64,000 nt of DNA. Source: Stenotrophomonas maltophilia (GTDB taxonomy: Bacteria; Pseudomonadota; Gammaproteobacteria; Xanthomonadales; Xanthomonadaceae). The notes beneath the pieces were generated by a model that saw nothing but the letters and a program-made list of their open reading frames with translations, was not told the DNA's origin and ran no database searches. Made by a program: the position numbers and the translations under genes. Shown here in pieces: positions 17,945 through 25,413 of the stretch; positions within the stretch are counted from its first letter, which is position 1; the number at the start of each line of letters is the position of its first letter. The stretch covers positions 248,001-312,000 of the forward strand of contig NZ_NEQV01000002.1 in the NCBI RefSeq assembly GCF_002799245.1, given 5' to 3'.

Positions 17945-18712
17945 TCAGCGCAGGGCGTCGGCCGGGACGTCGATCGCCATCGCCAGCGCGAGGTGATCGG
18001 AGAACGCGGCCGGCACGGCTTCCACGGTGCGGGTGTGCAGGCCACTGCTGACCAGGATGTGGTCGATGGCGCGGTCGGGCCGCCAGCTGGGGAAGGTCGG
18101 CACGATGCAGCCCGGTGGCTGCAGCCGGGTCTTCTGGTACAGCACCTGCATTTCCGGGCGTTCTGCCAGGCAGTTGAAGTCGCCCATCAGCACCGCGTTG
18201 GGGTGGTCGGACAGCAGCTCGGCGATGAAGCCCAGCTGCGACATCCGGGAGCCCGCACCCAATGACAGATGGGCCACCGCCACCGCCAGGCCGTCGGTGC
18301 CGTCGCCGAACTTGGCCAGCAGCACGCCGCGCCCGCCGATGCGGCCGGGCAGGGCGTGGTCCTGCACTTCCACCGGCTCCAGCTTGCTCAGCAGGCCATT
18401 GGCGCTGGACGCGACCCCGCCCATGCGCCGGTTCGGCTGGTGGCTCCAGTAGTTGAAGCCGGCGCGCTGGGCCAGGTAGTGGGTCTGGTTGGTGAAGCCC
18501 GAGCGCAGGCTGCCCGGGTCGGCCTCCTGCAGGCCGACGATGTCATGTTCGCGTGCCAGGGTGGCGATCGCGTCCAGGCTGCTGCGCTTGCGACCCGCCG
18601 GCAGCGCATGCGACCAGCTGCGGGTCACATAGTCGCTGTAGCGGCGGGTACTGGAGCCGGCCTGGATGTTGGCCGTCAGCAAGCGCAGGGTCCGTGTACG
18701 GGGGGAATTCAC
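17945..18712 (-). CDS. Endonuclease/exonuclease/phosphatase family protein
   Basis: The 255-residue product shows the usual metal and catalytic motifs of the family: LTANIQ, GLQEADPG, MGDFN, RAIDHILVS and a final SDHLAL. Members include DNA repair nucleases, phospholipases and inositol phosphatases, and the substrate cannot be chosen from sequence. There is no signal peptide, so it is cytoplasmic. It starts with GTG 23 bases after the lipoprotein DsbA gene, with AAGAGAAG upstream, and is probably the last gene of that transcript. Confidence 0.85.
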   Translation of the reverse strand: MNSPRTRTLRLLTANIQAGSSTRRYSDYVTRSWSHALPAGRKRSSLDAIATLAREHDIVGLQEADPGSLRSGFTNQTHYLAQRAGFNYWSHQPNRRMGGVASSANGLLSKLEPVEVQDHALPGRIGGRGVLLAKFGDGTDGLAVAVAHLSLGAGSRMSQLGFIAELLSDHPNAVLMGDFNCLAERPEMQVLYQKTRLQPPGCIVPTFPSWRPDRAIDHILVSSGLHTRTVEAVPAAFSDHLALAMAIDVPADALR

Positions 18713-18735
18713 GGCCGGGAAATGCTTCTCTTGGA

Positions 18736-19575
18736 TCAGTGAGCCTGGGCCGCACCGCGTTCGCGGGCGATCAGGTGGTCGGCGATGCGCAGCATGTCCG
18801 GGAAGCTCTTGCCCTTCACCAGGTACTTGCCGTTGACGATGATCGACGGGGTGCCGCTGATCTGGCTGCGCTGGGCGAACTGCTTGGCCGAGTTGGTCTT
18901 GGCGTTCACCGCGAAGCTGCCCATGGTGGCGGCGAACTGCTTCGGATCCACGCCGTAGGCGGCATAGAACTTGGCGATGTCTTCCACCGAGTCACGGCCG
19001 CGCTCGCCCTTCAGGGTCTTCTGCGAGTGGATGGCGGCGTACAGCGCTTCGTGGGTCTTCTCCTGCACGCCCAGGGTCTGCGCGGCGTAGAAGGCACGGG
19101 CGTAGTCATCCCAGGTGCCGCCGAACATGGCCGGCACGTAGACGAAGTTCACGTCGCTCGGCAGGCCGGCCTTCCACGGGCCGACCAGCGGCTGGAACGC
19201 GGCGCAGGCCGGGCAGACGTAGCCGAAGATCTCGGTCACTTCGATCTTGCCGGCGGCCGGCTGGAACGGCTGGCCGTTCGGGATCACCTGATAGTCGGCG
19301 CCTTCCACCGGGGCCGGGCCGGTCAGCGCGGCGGTGGTCGGGGCCGGCGCGGCGGCCGGAGCCGCTTCGGCCGGGGCCTTGTCGCCTTCGGCGGCAGCCG
19401 GAGCGGTGCCTTCGTTGCCCGCGGCCGGCGCAGCAGCCGGTTCGGTGGTGGCAGCCGGGGCCGCAGCCGGTTCGGCCGGGGCCGCGGTGGTGTTGGTGCT
19501 GCCGTCGTCGGCCTTGCAGGCGGCCAGGATCGGCAGCAGCGCTGCGAGGGCGAGGGCGGCGAAACGGGTCTTCAT
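18736..19575 (-). CDS. Lipoprotein thiol:disulfide interchange protein, DsbA type
   Basis: A 279-residue DsbA-like protein with a lipobox ending at Cys20 (LAAC), an Ala/Pro/Glu-rich low-complexity linker of about 70 residues, and a thioredoxin-fold domain with the active site CPAC (Cys121, Cys124). It would introduce disulfides into exported proteins while tethered to a membrane by lipid, with the linker letting it reach away from the surface. It is 106 bases downstream of a second, soluble dsbA gene and shares its domain order. The two domains are recognisably related (FQPLAGKIEVVEVFGY against FQPAAGKIEVTEIFGY). Confidence 0.9.
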   Translation of the reverse strand: MKTRFAALALAALLPILAACKADDGSTNTTAAPAEPAAAPAATTEPAAAPAAGNEGTAPAAAEGDKAPAEAAPAAAPAPTTAALTGPAPVEGADYQVIPNGQPFQPAAGKIEVTEIFGYVCPACAAFQPLVGPWKAGLPSDVNFVYVPAMFGGTWDDYARAFYAAQTLGVQEKTHEALYAAIHSQKTLKGERGRDSVEDIAKFYAAYGVDPKQFAATMGSFAVNAKTNSAKQFAQRSQISGTPSIIVNGKYLVKGKSFPDMLRIADHLIARERGAAQAH

Positions 19576-19681
19576 GGAAACGTCTCCAGCATCTGGAAAG
19601 GTGGGGCCGGCGGCGGGCGCCGGCCAGAGGGAAATGATGACACGCGGCGGCGACAGCGCCGTGTCGGTGGTGGGGCTGGGT

Positions 19682-20332
19682 TCAGCGGCCGCGGGCGGCG
19701 CGGGCCTGGGCGATCAGCGCCGAGGCGATGCGCAGCTGGTCGTCGAAGCTGTTGCCACGCACCAGGTACTGGCCGTTGATGATGATGGCCGGGGTGCCCG
19801 GAACCTTGGTGCGCTGGGCGAACGCGCGCGCGGCATCGACCTTCTTCTGCACGGCATCGCCGCGCAGGGCCTGGATGTAGCGGTCCGGGGTCACGCCGTA
19901 GGCCTTGTAGAAGGTGGCGAGCTCATCGGCCGAGACGTTCTGCATCGGCAGCGAACCCTGTTCGTGCAGGGCCTTGAACACGGCGGCATGGCTGCGCTTG
20001 GCCACGCCGACTTCGTCAGCGGCGTAGTAGGCCAGTGCCCAGGCATCCCAGACGCCACCGAAGGCTGCCGGGACCGGGGTGAAGCGCACATCGGCCGGCA
20101 GCTTGGCCGCCCAGGCTTCCAGCTGCGGCTCGAAATGGGCGCAGTGCGGGCAGGTGTAGCCGAACACCTCGACCACCTCGATCTTGCCGGCCAGCGGCTG
20201 GAACGGGCCCGGCTGGGCGATGCGCTCGTAGTCTTTGCCCTCGACCAGCGGGGCATTGGCGGGGGTGGCGGCGCCGGCTGCCAGCGGCAGCAGCACCAGC
20301 ACGGACAACAGCAGGCGGGAAATCAACCTCAT
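19682..20332 (-). CDS. dsbA: Periplasmic thiol:disulfide interchange protein DsbA
   Basis: The 216-residue product has a normal signal peptide (MRLISRLLLSVLVLLPLAAGA) and a DsbA fold with the classical CPHC active site (Cys61, Cys64) and the cis-Pro loop VPGTPAIIINGQY. It oxidises cysteine pairs in the periplasm. The start at 20332 gives a proper signal peptide; the longer frame crosses the terminator-like hairpin at 20351. It lies between the cytochrome c4 gene and the lipoprotein DsbA gene, all on one strand. Confidence 0.95.
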   Translation of the reverse strand: MRLISRLLLSVLVLLPLAAGAATPANAPLVEGKDYERIAQPGPFQPLAGKIEVVEVFGYTCPHCAHFEPQLEAWAAKLPADVRFTPVPAAFGGVWDAWALAYYAADEVGVAKRSHAAVFKALHEQGSLPMQNVSADELATFYKAYGVTPDRYIQALRGDAVQKKVDAARAFAQRTKVPGTPAIIINGQYLVRGNSFDDQLRIASALIAQARAARGR

Positions 20333-20350
20333 CGACACGCATCTCCGTTG

Positions 20351-20380
20351 AAAAAAGCAACGCCGGCGCAGCCGCCGGCG
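20351..20380 (-). terminator. Rho-independent terminator-like hairpin between cytochrome c4 and dsbA
   Basis: Read leftwards, CGCCGGCGGCTGCGCCGGCG forms a strong GC stem (20380-20361) followed by TTGC and six T residues (20356-20351). It ends only 18 bases before the dsbA start codon, so any transcript from the cytochrome gene must read through it to express dsbA. Confidence 0.75.
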
Positions 20381-20438
20381 TGAAGGAAACATACCGCAGC
20401 CGCGGGCCGACGTGGCGGCCCGGGCCGACCAGTGGTGG

Positions 20439-21239
20439 TCAGGGGGCGGCAGCCGGTTGTGCCGGAGCCGCCGCAGCGGCCACGTCATCGGCCTTGTTGT
20501 GCAGGCCCTGCAGGTAGCTCGACAGTGCCTGCACCTCCTGCTCGCTGAGCTTCTGCGCGACCGTCGCCATGATCTGGAAGTGCGCCTTGTCGGTCTCGTT
20601 GGTCTGGCCGGCCTGGTATTCCTGCAGGCGGCGCGCGACATAGCTGGCGTGCTGCCCACCGAGGTGCGGGTAGGCCGGGCCGGGATTGCCGGCACCGCTG
20701 GGGCCGTGGCAGGCCATGCAGGCCGGCAGGCCACGTTTGGCATCACCGCCGCGGTACAGCTGCTGGCCGATCTCGTAGAACTTCATGCCCTTGTAGGGGC
20801 CCTCGGTAACCGCCGTGTCGTCGGCGATGCCGGCGTTGGCCTTCTGCGTGGCGAAGTAGGCGCCGATATCGCGCATGTCCTGCGGGGTAAGGTTCTGCAC
20901 GAACGGCACCATCGCCACCGCCGCGCCGGAACTGCGCTGGCCGTTGGCGATCAGGGCCATCTGCTGGGCCACGTAGCGTTCGCTCTGGCCGGCAATGGAC
21001 GGGTACATCTCCACCGTGGAATTGCCGTCGGCACCGTGGCAGGCCGCGCAGGCCGTCGCCTTGGTCTGGCCGGCCTTGGCATCGCCCCAGTGGGTCTTGC
21101 TGAAATCCACCTCCAGCGAGGCGGTGCGGATCGGCCCGTTGTCGGGTAGCGGGGTCAACGTGGTCTGCGCGAACGCAGCGGCGGCAACGACTACAGCAGT
21201 GGCAAGGGCGGATACGGCAAGAACGCGAGCGTGGCGCAT
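20439..21239 (-). CDS. Dihaem cytochrome c4
   Basis: A 266-residue protein with a signal peptide (RVLAVSALATAVVVAAAAFA) and two haem c sites, CAACH and CMACH, each heading a similar class I cytochrome domain. This is the layout of cytochrome c4, a periplasmic electron carrier feeding cytochrome oxidases. The C-terminal tail is Ala/Pro-rich. The start at MRHARVL gives a compact signal peptide. It is divergent from engB and heads the set c4, dsbA, lipoprotein dsbA and phosphodiesterase-like gene. Confidence 0.92.
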   Translation of the reverse strand: MRHARVLAVSALATAVVVAAAAFAQTTLTPLPDNGPIRTASLEVDFSKTHWGDAKAGQTKATACAACHGADGNSTVEMYPSIAGQSERYVAQQMALIANGQRSSGAAVAMVPFVQNLTPQDMRDIGAYFATQKANAGIADDTAVTEGPYKGMKFYEIGQQLYRGGDAKRGLPACMACHGPSGAGNPGPAYPHLGGQHASYVARRLQEYQAGQTNETDKAHFQIMATVAQKLSEQEVQALSSYLQGLHNKADDVAAAAAPAQPAAAP

Positions 21240-21395
21240 GCTAAAGCTCCGTATGGACCGGGCCGGGCGGTGGCCGCCGGCATCGCCCGGATTATCAACG
21301 GCGTTTCCGCGCACGGTCAACGCAGCAGTGCAGCAAAATGGCCGCGGAGGCCGCCGGCACGGGCGCGCGGCGCCGCAACATGCGATCCTAGGCGC

Positions 21396-21998
21396 ATGTC
21401 ATTGCTCATCGAACGCGCCCGTTACCACCTTTCGGCCCATAACGTGCGGCAGCTGCCGCCCGACGAAGGGGCCGAAGTGGCCTTTGCCGGCCGCTCCAAC
21501 GCCGGCAAGTCCAGTGCGCTCAACGCGCTGACCCGCCAGAACGCCCTGGCCCGTGTCTCCAAGACCCCGGGCCGCACCCAGCAGCTGGTGTTCTTCCAGA
21601 TCACCCCGGAAGCCCATCTGGTCGACCTGCCCGGTTACGGCTACGCCAAGGTGCCGCTGGACCTGCAGGCGCACTGGCAGGCCTTCATCGACAAGTATTT
21701 CCGTACCCGCGAGGCCCTGAAGGGGCTGGTGGTGGTGATGGACATCCGCCATCCGCTGAAGGATTACGACCGGCAGATGCTGTCCTACGCCGTGCAGCGT
21801 GGCCTGCCGGCGCACGCGCTGCTGACCAAGGCCGACAAGCTCAGCCGCAGCCAGCAGATGCAGACCCTGCAGAAAGTGCGCAAGGAACTGCACTCGGCCT
21901 ACGGCGACAGCGTCAGCGTGCAGGTGTTCTCCGGCGAAGACCGCACCGGCGTGGACGAAGCCCGCGGCGTGATCGGCGGCTGGCTGGGGCTGGAATAA
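21396..21998 (+). CDS. engB: Ribosome biogenesis GTP-binding protein EngB (YsxC/YihA)
   Basis: The 200-residue TRAFAC GTPase has G1 GRSNAGKSS, G3 DLPGYG with the KVPLD element, and G4 TKAD, in the order and length of YihA/YsxC. It is needed for assembly of the large ribosomal subunit. The start at MSLLIERARYHLS matches the family; the in-frame upstream extension is intergenic and overlaps the region from which cytochrome c4 is transcribed the other way. Confidence 0.96.
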   Translation: MSLLIERARYHLSAHNVRQLPPDEGAEVAFAGRSNAGKSSALNALTRQNALARVSKTPGRTQQLVFFQITPEAHLVDLPGYGYAKVPLDLQAHWQAFIDKYFRTREALKGLVVVMDIRHPLKDYDRQMLSYAVQRGLPAHALLTKADKLSRSQQMQTLQKVRKELHSAYGDSVSVQVFSGEDRTGVDEARGVIGGWLGLE

Positions 21999-22035
21999 GA
22001 ACAAGGTGCGCCGGGCGGCGCCCGGCGACATTCCT

Positions 22036-22111
22036 GTAGAGCCGAGCCCACGCCCGGCTGCCGCACGCAGTGCGGCTCGCCCCCGGTAGCCGAGCATGGG
22101 CTCGGCGCTAC
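22036..22111. repeat. SMAG-type palindrome pair, inverted
   Basis: GTAGAGCCGAGCCCACGCCC at the left and GTAGCCGAGCATGGGCTCGG at the right, separated by an additional small palindrome (CCGCACGCAGTGCGG). It lies between the convergent engB and metallo-hydrolase genes. Confidence 0.85.
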
Positions 22112-22125
22112 AAGGGCTCATCGGC

Positions 22126-23100
22126 TCATTTCAACGGCGAATACTCCGCCGGCACCCAGGCATAGGCCTGGCCTTCGCTGCGCACATGGCCCAGCCCCGG
22201 GAACGGCAGGTGCGCACCGGCCACCCACCAGCCGTGGGCGGTGGCCTGCTGCAGCAGCCCGCGACGGCTGGCGATGGCCGCCTTGCGGTCCGAATCGGCC
22301 TCGAATGCCGCCTCCGGGTGCGCGAACTGCACCGCATGGAAGTGCAGCACATCGCCCCATACCAGCAGTGATTGGCCCTGGCTGTCGAACCGGTAGGAGA
22401 CATGGCCGGGGGTGTGGCCATGGGTGTCCATCGCCACCGCGCCGCCGGGCAGGGCGTCGCCGGGGCTGAAGGTGCGCAGGCGGCCGCTGGCCTGGTAGGG
22501 CGCCACCGCATTGCGCGCCAGCGGGAAGGCGAAGCGCACGCCCTCCGGCGCGGTGGCCTCGCTGGACGGGGTGAGCCAGTAGTCGGCATCGGCCTTGGAC
22601 AGCCATACGGTGGCATTCGGGTAGGCCGGCTTGCCCTGTGCGTCGAGCACCCCGCACAGGTGGTCCGGGTGGGCGTGGGTCAGCAGCACCTCGTCCACCT
22701 CGGCCGGGTCCACGCCGGCGGCGCGCAGGTTGCCCAGCACCTGGCCCAGGCCGGGGCCGAAGCACTGCGCGGTACCGGTATCGACCAGGGTCAGGTGGTT
22801 GCCCTGGCGCACCAGGAAGGCGTTGATCGCGGTCTGCAGGCCCTTCTTGTCTTCGGGCACGTAGCGGCCTTCCAGCAGGCGGCTGACCAGCGTCGGCGGC
22901 ACGTCCACCACTTCCTGCCGGCCCAGCGCGACCACGCCGTCGAACAGCGCGGTGACCTGCAGCGCACCGACGCGCTGGTGGTAGACGCCGGGCACCTGCT
23001 GGGCGGGGGCGGGCGAGGTGGCTTCGGCAAGCGCGGCCAGCGGCAGGGACGACAGGGCCAGCAGCAGGGCGCCGCGCAGCGGCAGGTGACGCAGGGTCAT
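22126..23100 (-). CDS. Exported metallo-beta-lactamase-fold hydrolase
   Basis: The 324-residue product has a signal peptide (ending near ALAEA) and an MBL domain with the metal motif THAHPDH, later DTHGHTPGH, and WGDVLH. The overall arrangement (INAFLVRQGNHLTLVDTG, then a long C-terminal part with VAGAHLPFPGLGH) resembles the group that includes methyl parathion hydrolase-like and lactonase-like proteins, but the substrate is not predictable. It is periplasmic by signal peptide. The start at MTLRHLPLRG was chosen because the longer frame translates the palindromic region upstream. Confidence 0.85.
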   Translation of the reverse strand: MTLRHLPLRGALLLALSSLPLAALAEATSPAPAQQVPGVYHQRVGALQVTALFDGVVALGRQEVVDVPPTLVSRLLEGRYVPEDKKGLQTAINAFLVRQGNHLTLVDTGTAQCFGPGLGQVLGNLRAAGVDPAEVDEVLLTHAHPDHLCGVLDAQGKPAYPNATVWLSKADADYWLTPSSEATAPEGVRFAFPLARNAVAPYQASGRLRTFSPGDALPGGAVAMDTHGHTPGHVSYRFDSQGQSLLVWGDVLHFHAVQFAHPEAAFEADSDRKAAIASRRGLLQQATAHGWWVAGAHLPFPGLGHVRSEGQAYAWVPAEYSPLK

Positions 23101-23295
23101 GGCGGTTCTCGGTGGATGACGGACGGTTCCGTTGCCGCATAGCGTGCCGTGGCCGATGTGTGTGCGGCGCTCAAACCACTGCGTGGAATGCTCAGGGAGG
23201 GGGTGTTGTGGGCAGGGCTGCGCCCTGCACCTGCCGAAGCGTTGAAGCAACGGCCGAAGCAACAGCAACAGCAACAGCGGGCTGCCCGTGGGATG

Positions 23296-23396
23296 GCGGG
23301 GTGGGTCCGGCTGCGGGGGACGCCGCAAGTACGTCCATGTAGGCTTGGCCGCGGCATCCATGCCGCGGACACCCCCGCAACCGGACCCACCCCGCC
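23296..23396 (+). repeat. Variable-stem palindrome, element A
   Basis: Outer arms 23296-23319 and 23372-23396 pair (GGCGGGGTGGGTCCGG with CCGGACCCACCCCGCC). The core reads ACGCCG, CGTCCATG and GGCTTGG, then an inner palindrome CCGCGGCATCCATGCCGCGG (23349-23368). The same core order occurs in elements B, C and D with unrelated outer stems. Confidence 0.8.
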
Positions 23397-23432
23397 TTCG
23401 ACAGTTTTCCGCGATCTGTCGGAATTGCTCTT

Positions 23433-23473
23433 GGGGTCAGATCCGTTTTCCGCAGGAAAACGGATCTGACCCC
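23433..23473. repeat. Perfect 19-bp hairpin GGGGTCAGATCC...
   Basis: GGGGTCAGATCCGTTTTCC (23433-23451) pairs perfectly with 23455-23473 around a 3-base loop. It sits at the centre of the nested palindromic region. Its design (G4 start, long AT-containing arm) is like that of the three hairpins at 17874, 37785 and 55477, but the sequence differs. Confidence 0.85.
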
Positions 23474-23548
23474 GAATTTCATTCGATATCTGACAGATGT
23501 GTCGACCAAGGTCGACACCTACCAACAGCCGCGGAGATCTGTCAGAGG

Positions 23549-23646
23549 TGGGGCGGTGTCGGAGTGCGGGGTGTCAGCCGCATGGATGCGGCTGCCAAGC
23601 CCCCATGGACGGGTTTACGGCGTCCCCGCACTCCGACACCGCCCCG
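23549..23646 (-). repeat. Variable-stem palindrome, element B (inverted relative to A)
   Basis: Outer arms GGGGCGGTGTCGGAGTGCGG (from 23550) and CCGCACTCCGACACCGCCCC (to 23645) pair over 22 bases. Read leftwards the core is ACGCCGTAAACCCGTCCATG followed by GGGGCTTGGC, then the inner palindrome AGCCGCATCCATGCGGCT. The stem sequence is unrelated to that of element A. Confidence 0.8.
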
Positions 23647-23735
23647 CCATCCCACGGATAGCCCGCTGTTGCTGTTGCTTCGGCTGTTGCTTCAACGCTT
23701 CGGCAGGTGCAGGGCGCAGCCCTGCCGAACCCCCC

Positions 23736-24551
23736 TCAAATGTCTGTGGGCGCCAGTCCGTACCGCTCGGCGAAGCGCTTGCTGAAACTCGCCGCAGACC
23801 GGTAGCCCGCGCGTGCGGCGACGGTCTTCAACGGCAGGTCGGTGGTGTAGAGCAGCTGCATGCCATGCGCCAGGCGGGCCTCGGTGAGCAGCTGGCGCAG
23901 GCTGGTGTCCTCGGCGGCGAGGCGACGGCGCAGGGTCGCGCCGCTCAGCGCGAACTGTTCTTCCACATCGCGCGATTGCCAGTCGTGTGCGGGCTCGGCG
24001 GCGATGCGGTCGCGGATCTGTTCGCCCAGGCTCGGTGCCTGCGGCAGCAGCAGATTGCCGTGGCCCTGCCGGCACAGGGTCAGCACCAGCGAGGCCAGGG
24101 CCAGCCGCGCTTCGCTGTAACGGCCGTCCTGCAGCGATTGCCGCCACTGGCGCAGCACCGCGCCGTGCTCGATCAACGGCAGTCGCGCCATCGCCTGGCC
24201 AGGGACGGGAAGCTCCTCGTTCCACAGCGTGCGTGCCGCCGCCAGCACTTCGGCACACAGCGGCACGATGGCGCTGAGGTAACGGCCGCTGCGCGGGTCG
24301 GGGGTGTTGACCACATCGATGCGGCAGCGCTGGGTCAGCAGCAGGATATCGCCGGGCATGAACGCCAGCGACTGGTGCGCGGTGCGCACCTGCTTGCGGC
24401 CTTCCAGCAGGATCGCGAACTGCGGTTGCGGAATCTCCACCGAGCTGGCGCCATGTTCGCGCCGGGCGGTGATGCACGCATAGCCTTCGGCGCGTGCGCA
24501 GCCGGCCAGGCTGGCCATCTCGGCCAGCAGTGCGGTGGCCGGGGGCAGCAT
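23736..24551 (-). CDS. AraC family transcriptional regulator
   Basis: The 271-residue product has an N-terminal cupin-like sensing domain (ILLEGRKQVRT, FMPGDILLLTQ) and a C-terminal pair of helix-turn-helix motifs (FALSGATLRRRLAAEDTSL and LKTVAARAGYRSAASFSKRF). The ATG at 24551 is used here. A GTG at 24560 is in frame and overlaps the stop of the upstream VIT gene in a GTGA, which would imply translational coupling. Both genes are probably one transcript. Target genes are unknown. Confidence 0.85.
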   Translation of the reverse strand: MLPPATALLAEMASLAGCARAEGYACITARREHGASSVEIPQPQFAILLEGRKQVRTAHQSLAFMPGDILLLTQRCRIDVVNTPDPRSGRYLSAIVPLCAEVLAAARTLWNEELPVPGQAMARLPLIEHGAVLRQWRQSLQDGRYSEARLALASLVLTLCRQGHGNLLLPQAPSLGEQIRDRIAAEPAHDWQSRDVEEQFALSGATLRRRLAAEDTSLRQLLTEARLAHGMQLLYTTDLPLKTVAARAGYRSAASFSKRFAERYGLAPTDI

Positions 24552-24556
24552 GGCGG

Positions 24557-25261
24557 TCACGAGACGTGGGCGCCCAGCAGGCGACCGACGCCTGCGGCCG
24601 CGGCCATCGCCAGCGCGCCCCAGAACATCACCCGGATCGCGCCGCGCACCGGCGGTGCACCACCGGCCTGGGCCGCCATCGCGCCGGTCAGGCACAGGCC
24701 GAGCAGGGTGCTGGCCGTGGTCATCATCGCGACCTTGTCCACCGGTGCGAGCAGGGCGGTCAGCACCGGCAGGGCCGCACCACAGGTGAACGCCCCGGCC
24801 GAGGCAAGCGCCGCCTGCAGCGGGCGCGCGCGCAGGGTATCGGTGATGCCCAGCTCGTCGCGTGCATGGGCGCCCAGCGCATCGTGGGCGGTGAGCTGTT
24901 CGGCCACCTGTCGTGCCAGTGCCGGTTCCAGGCCGCGGTGGCGGTAGATCGCGGCCAGCTCTTCCAGCTCGCTGTGCGGATCTTCGTGCAGTTCGCGCTT
25001 TTCCATTGCCAGGTCGGCATCTTCGGTGTCGGCCTGGGTCTGCACCGAGACATATTCGCCGGCGGCCATCGACATCGCGCCGGCCACGGTGCCGGCCACG
25101 CCGGTGGCCAGGATGGTCGCCGCAGAGGCGCCACTGGCGGCCACGCCGACCACCAGGCCGGCCACGGAGACGATGCCATCGTTGGCCCCCAGCACGGCGG
25201 CACGCAGCCAGCCGACGCGCTCGGAGCGGTGCAGTTCGGGGTGTCGTGAATGACGGCTCAT
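24557..25261 (-). CDS. VIT1/CCC1 family transmembrane protein
   Basis: A 234-residue membrane protein of the vacuolar iron transporter type: the first span holds LGANDGIVSVAGLVVGV, the second AGAMSMAAGEYVSV, then a Glu-rich cytoplasmic region (EDADLAMEKRELHEDPHSELEELA) that in plant VIT1 binds metal, and three more spans. Bacterial members are thought to move Fe(II) or Mn(II) out of the cytoplasm, but few are characterised. It is followed by an overlapping AraC-type regulator gene. Confidence 0.88.
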   Translation of the reverse strand: MSRHSRHPELHRSERVGWLRAAVLGANDGIVSVAGLVVGVAASGASAATILATGVAGTVAGAMSMAAGEYVSVQTQADTEDADLAMEKRELHEDPHSELEELAAIYRHRGLEPALARQVAEQLTAHDALGAHARDELGITDTLRARPLQAALASAGAFTCGAALPVLTALLAPVDKVAMMTTASTLLGLCLTGAMAAQAGGAPPVRGAIRVMFWGALAMAAAAGVGRLLGAHVS

Positions 25262-25413
25262 GGCTCTGAGTGTACGGGGGTCAAGAGGGCGTCGGTAGGA
25301 TGCAGAAAACCGTCACCGTCGCATGACGCAACGGGCCGCCACGCTATAGTGCGCCCTTGCGATGGAAGGCCCCCAGCCCCACATCCCCTGCCAACGTCCA
25401 GCGAGCCTTTCCC

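Larger units (their letters stand above)
23211..23727. repeat. Nested palindromic region with outer inverted repeat
   Basis: This fills most of the 635-base gap between the metallo-hydrolase and AraC-type genes. The outer arms, 23211-23301 and 23641-23727, are near-perfect inverted copies of each other over about 85 bases, including a CAACAG triplet run with one extra unit on the left. Between them lie two variable-stem palindromes in opposite orientation (23296-23396 and 23549-23646) and a perfect 19-bp hairpin (23433-23473). Short GTCGACCAAGGTCGAC and GATCTGTC repeats are also present. I see no supported gene. Confidence 0.88.

Noticed and set aside
23296..23646. Integron attC sites, because of variable palindromes with conserved ends
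   Set aside because: The terminal core sites of attC (RYYYAAC and GTTRRRY) are absent from the arm ends, the palindromes are not associated with gene cassettes, and no integrase gene is present.
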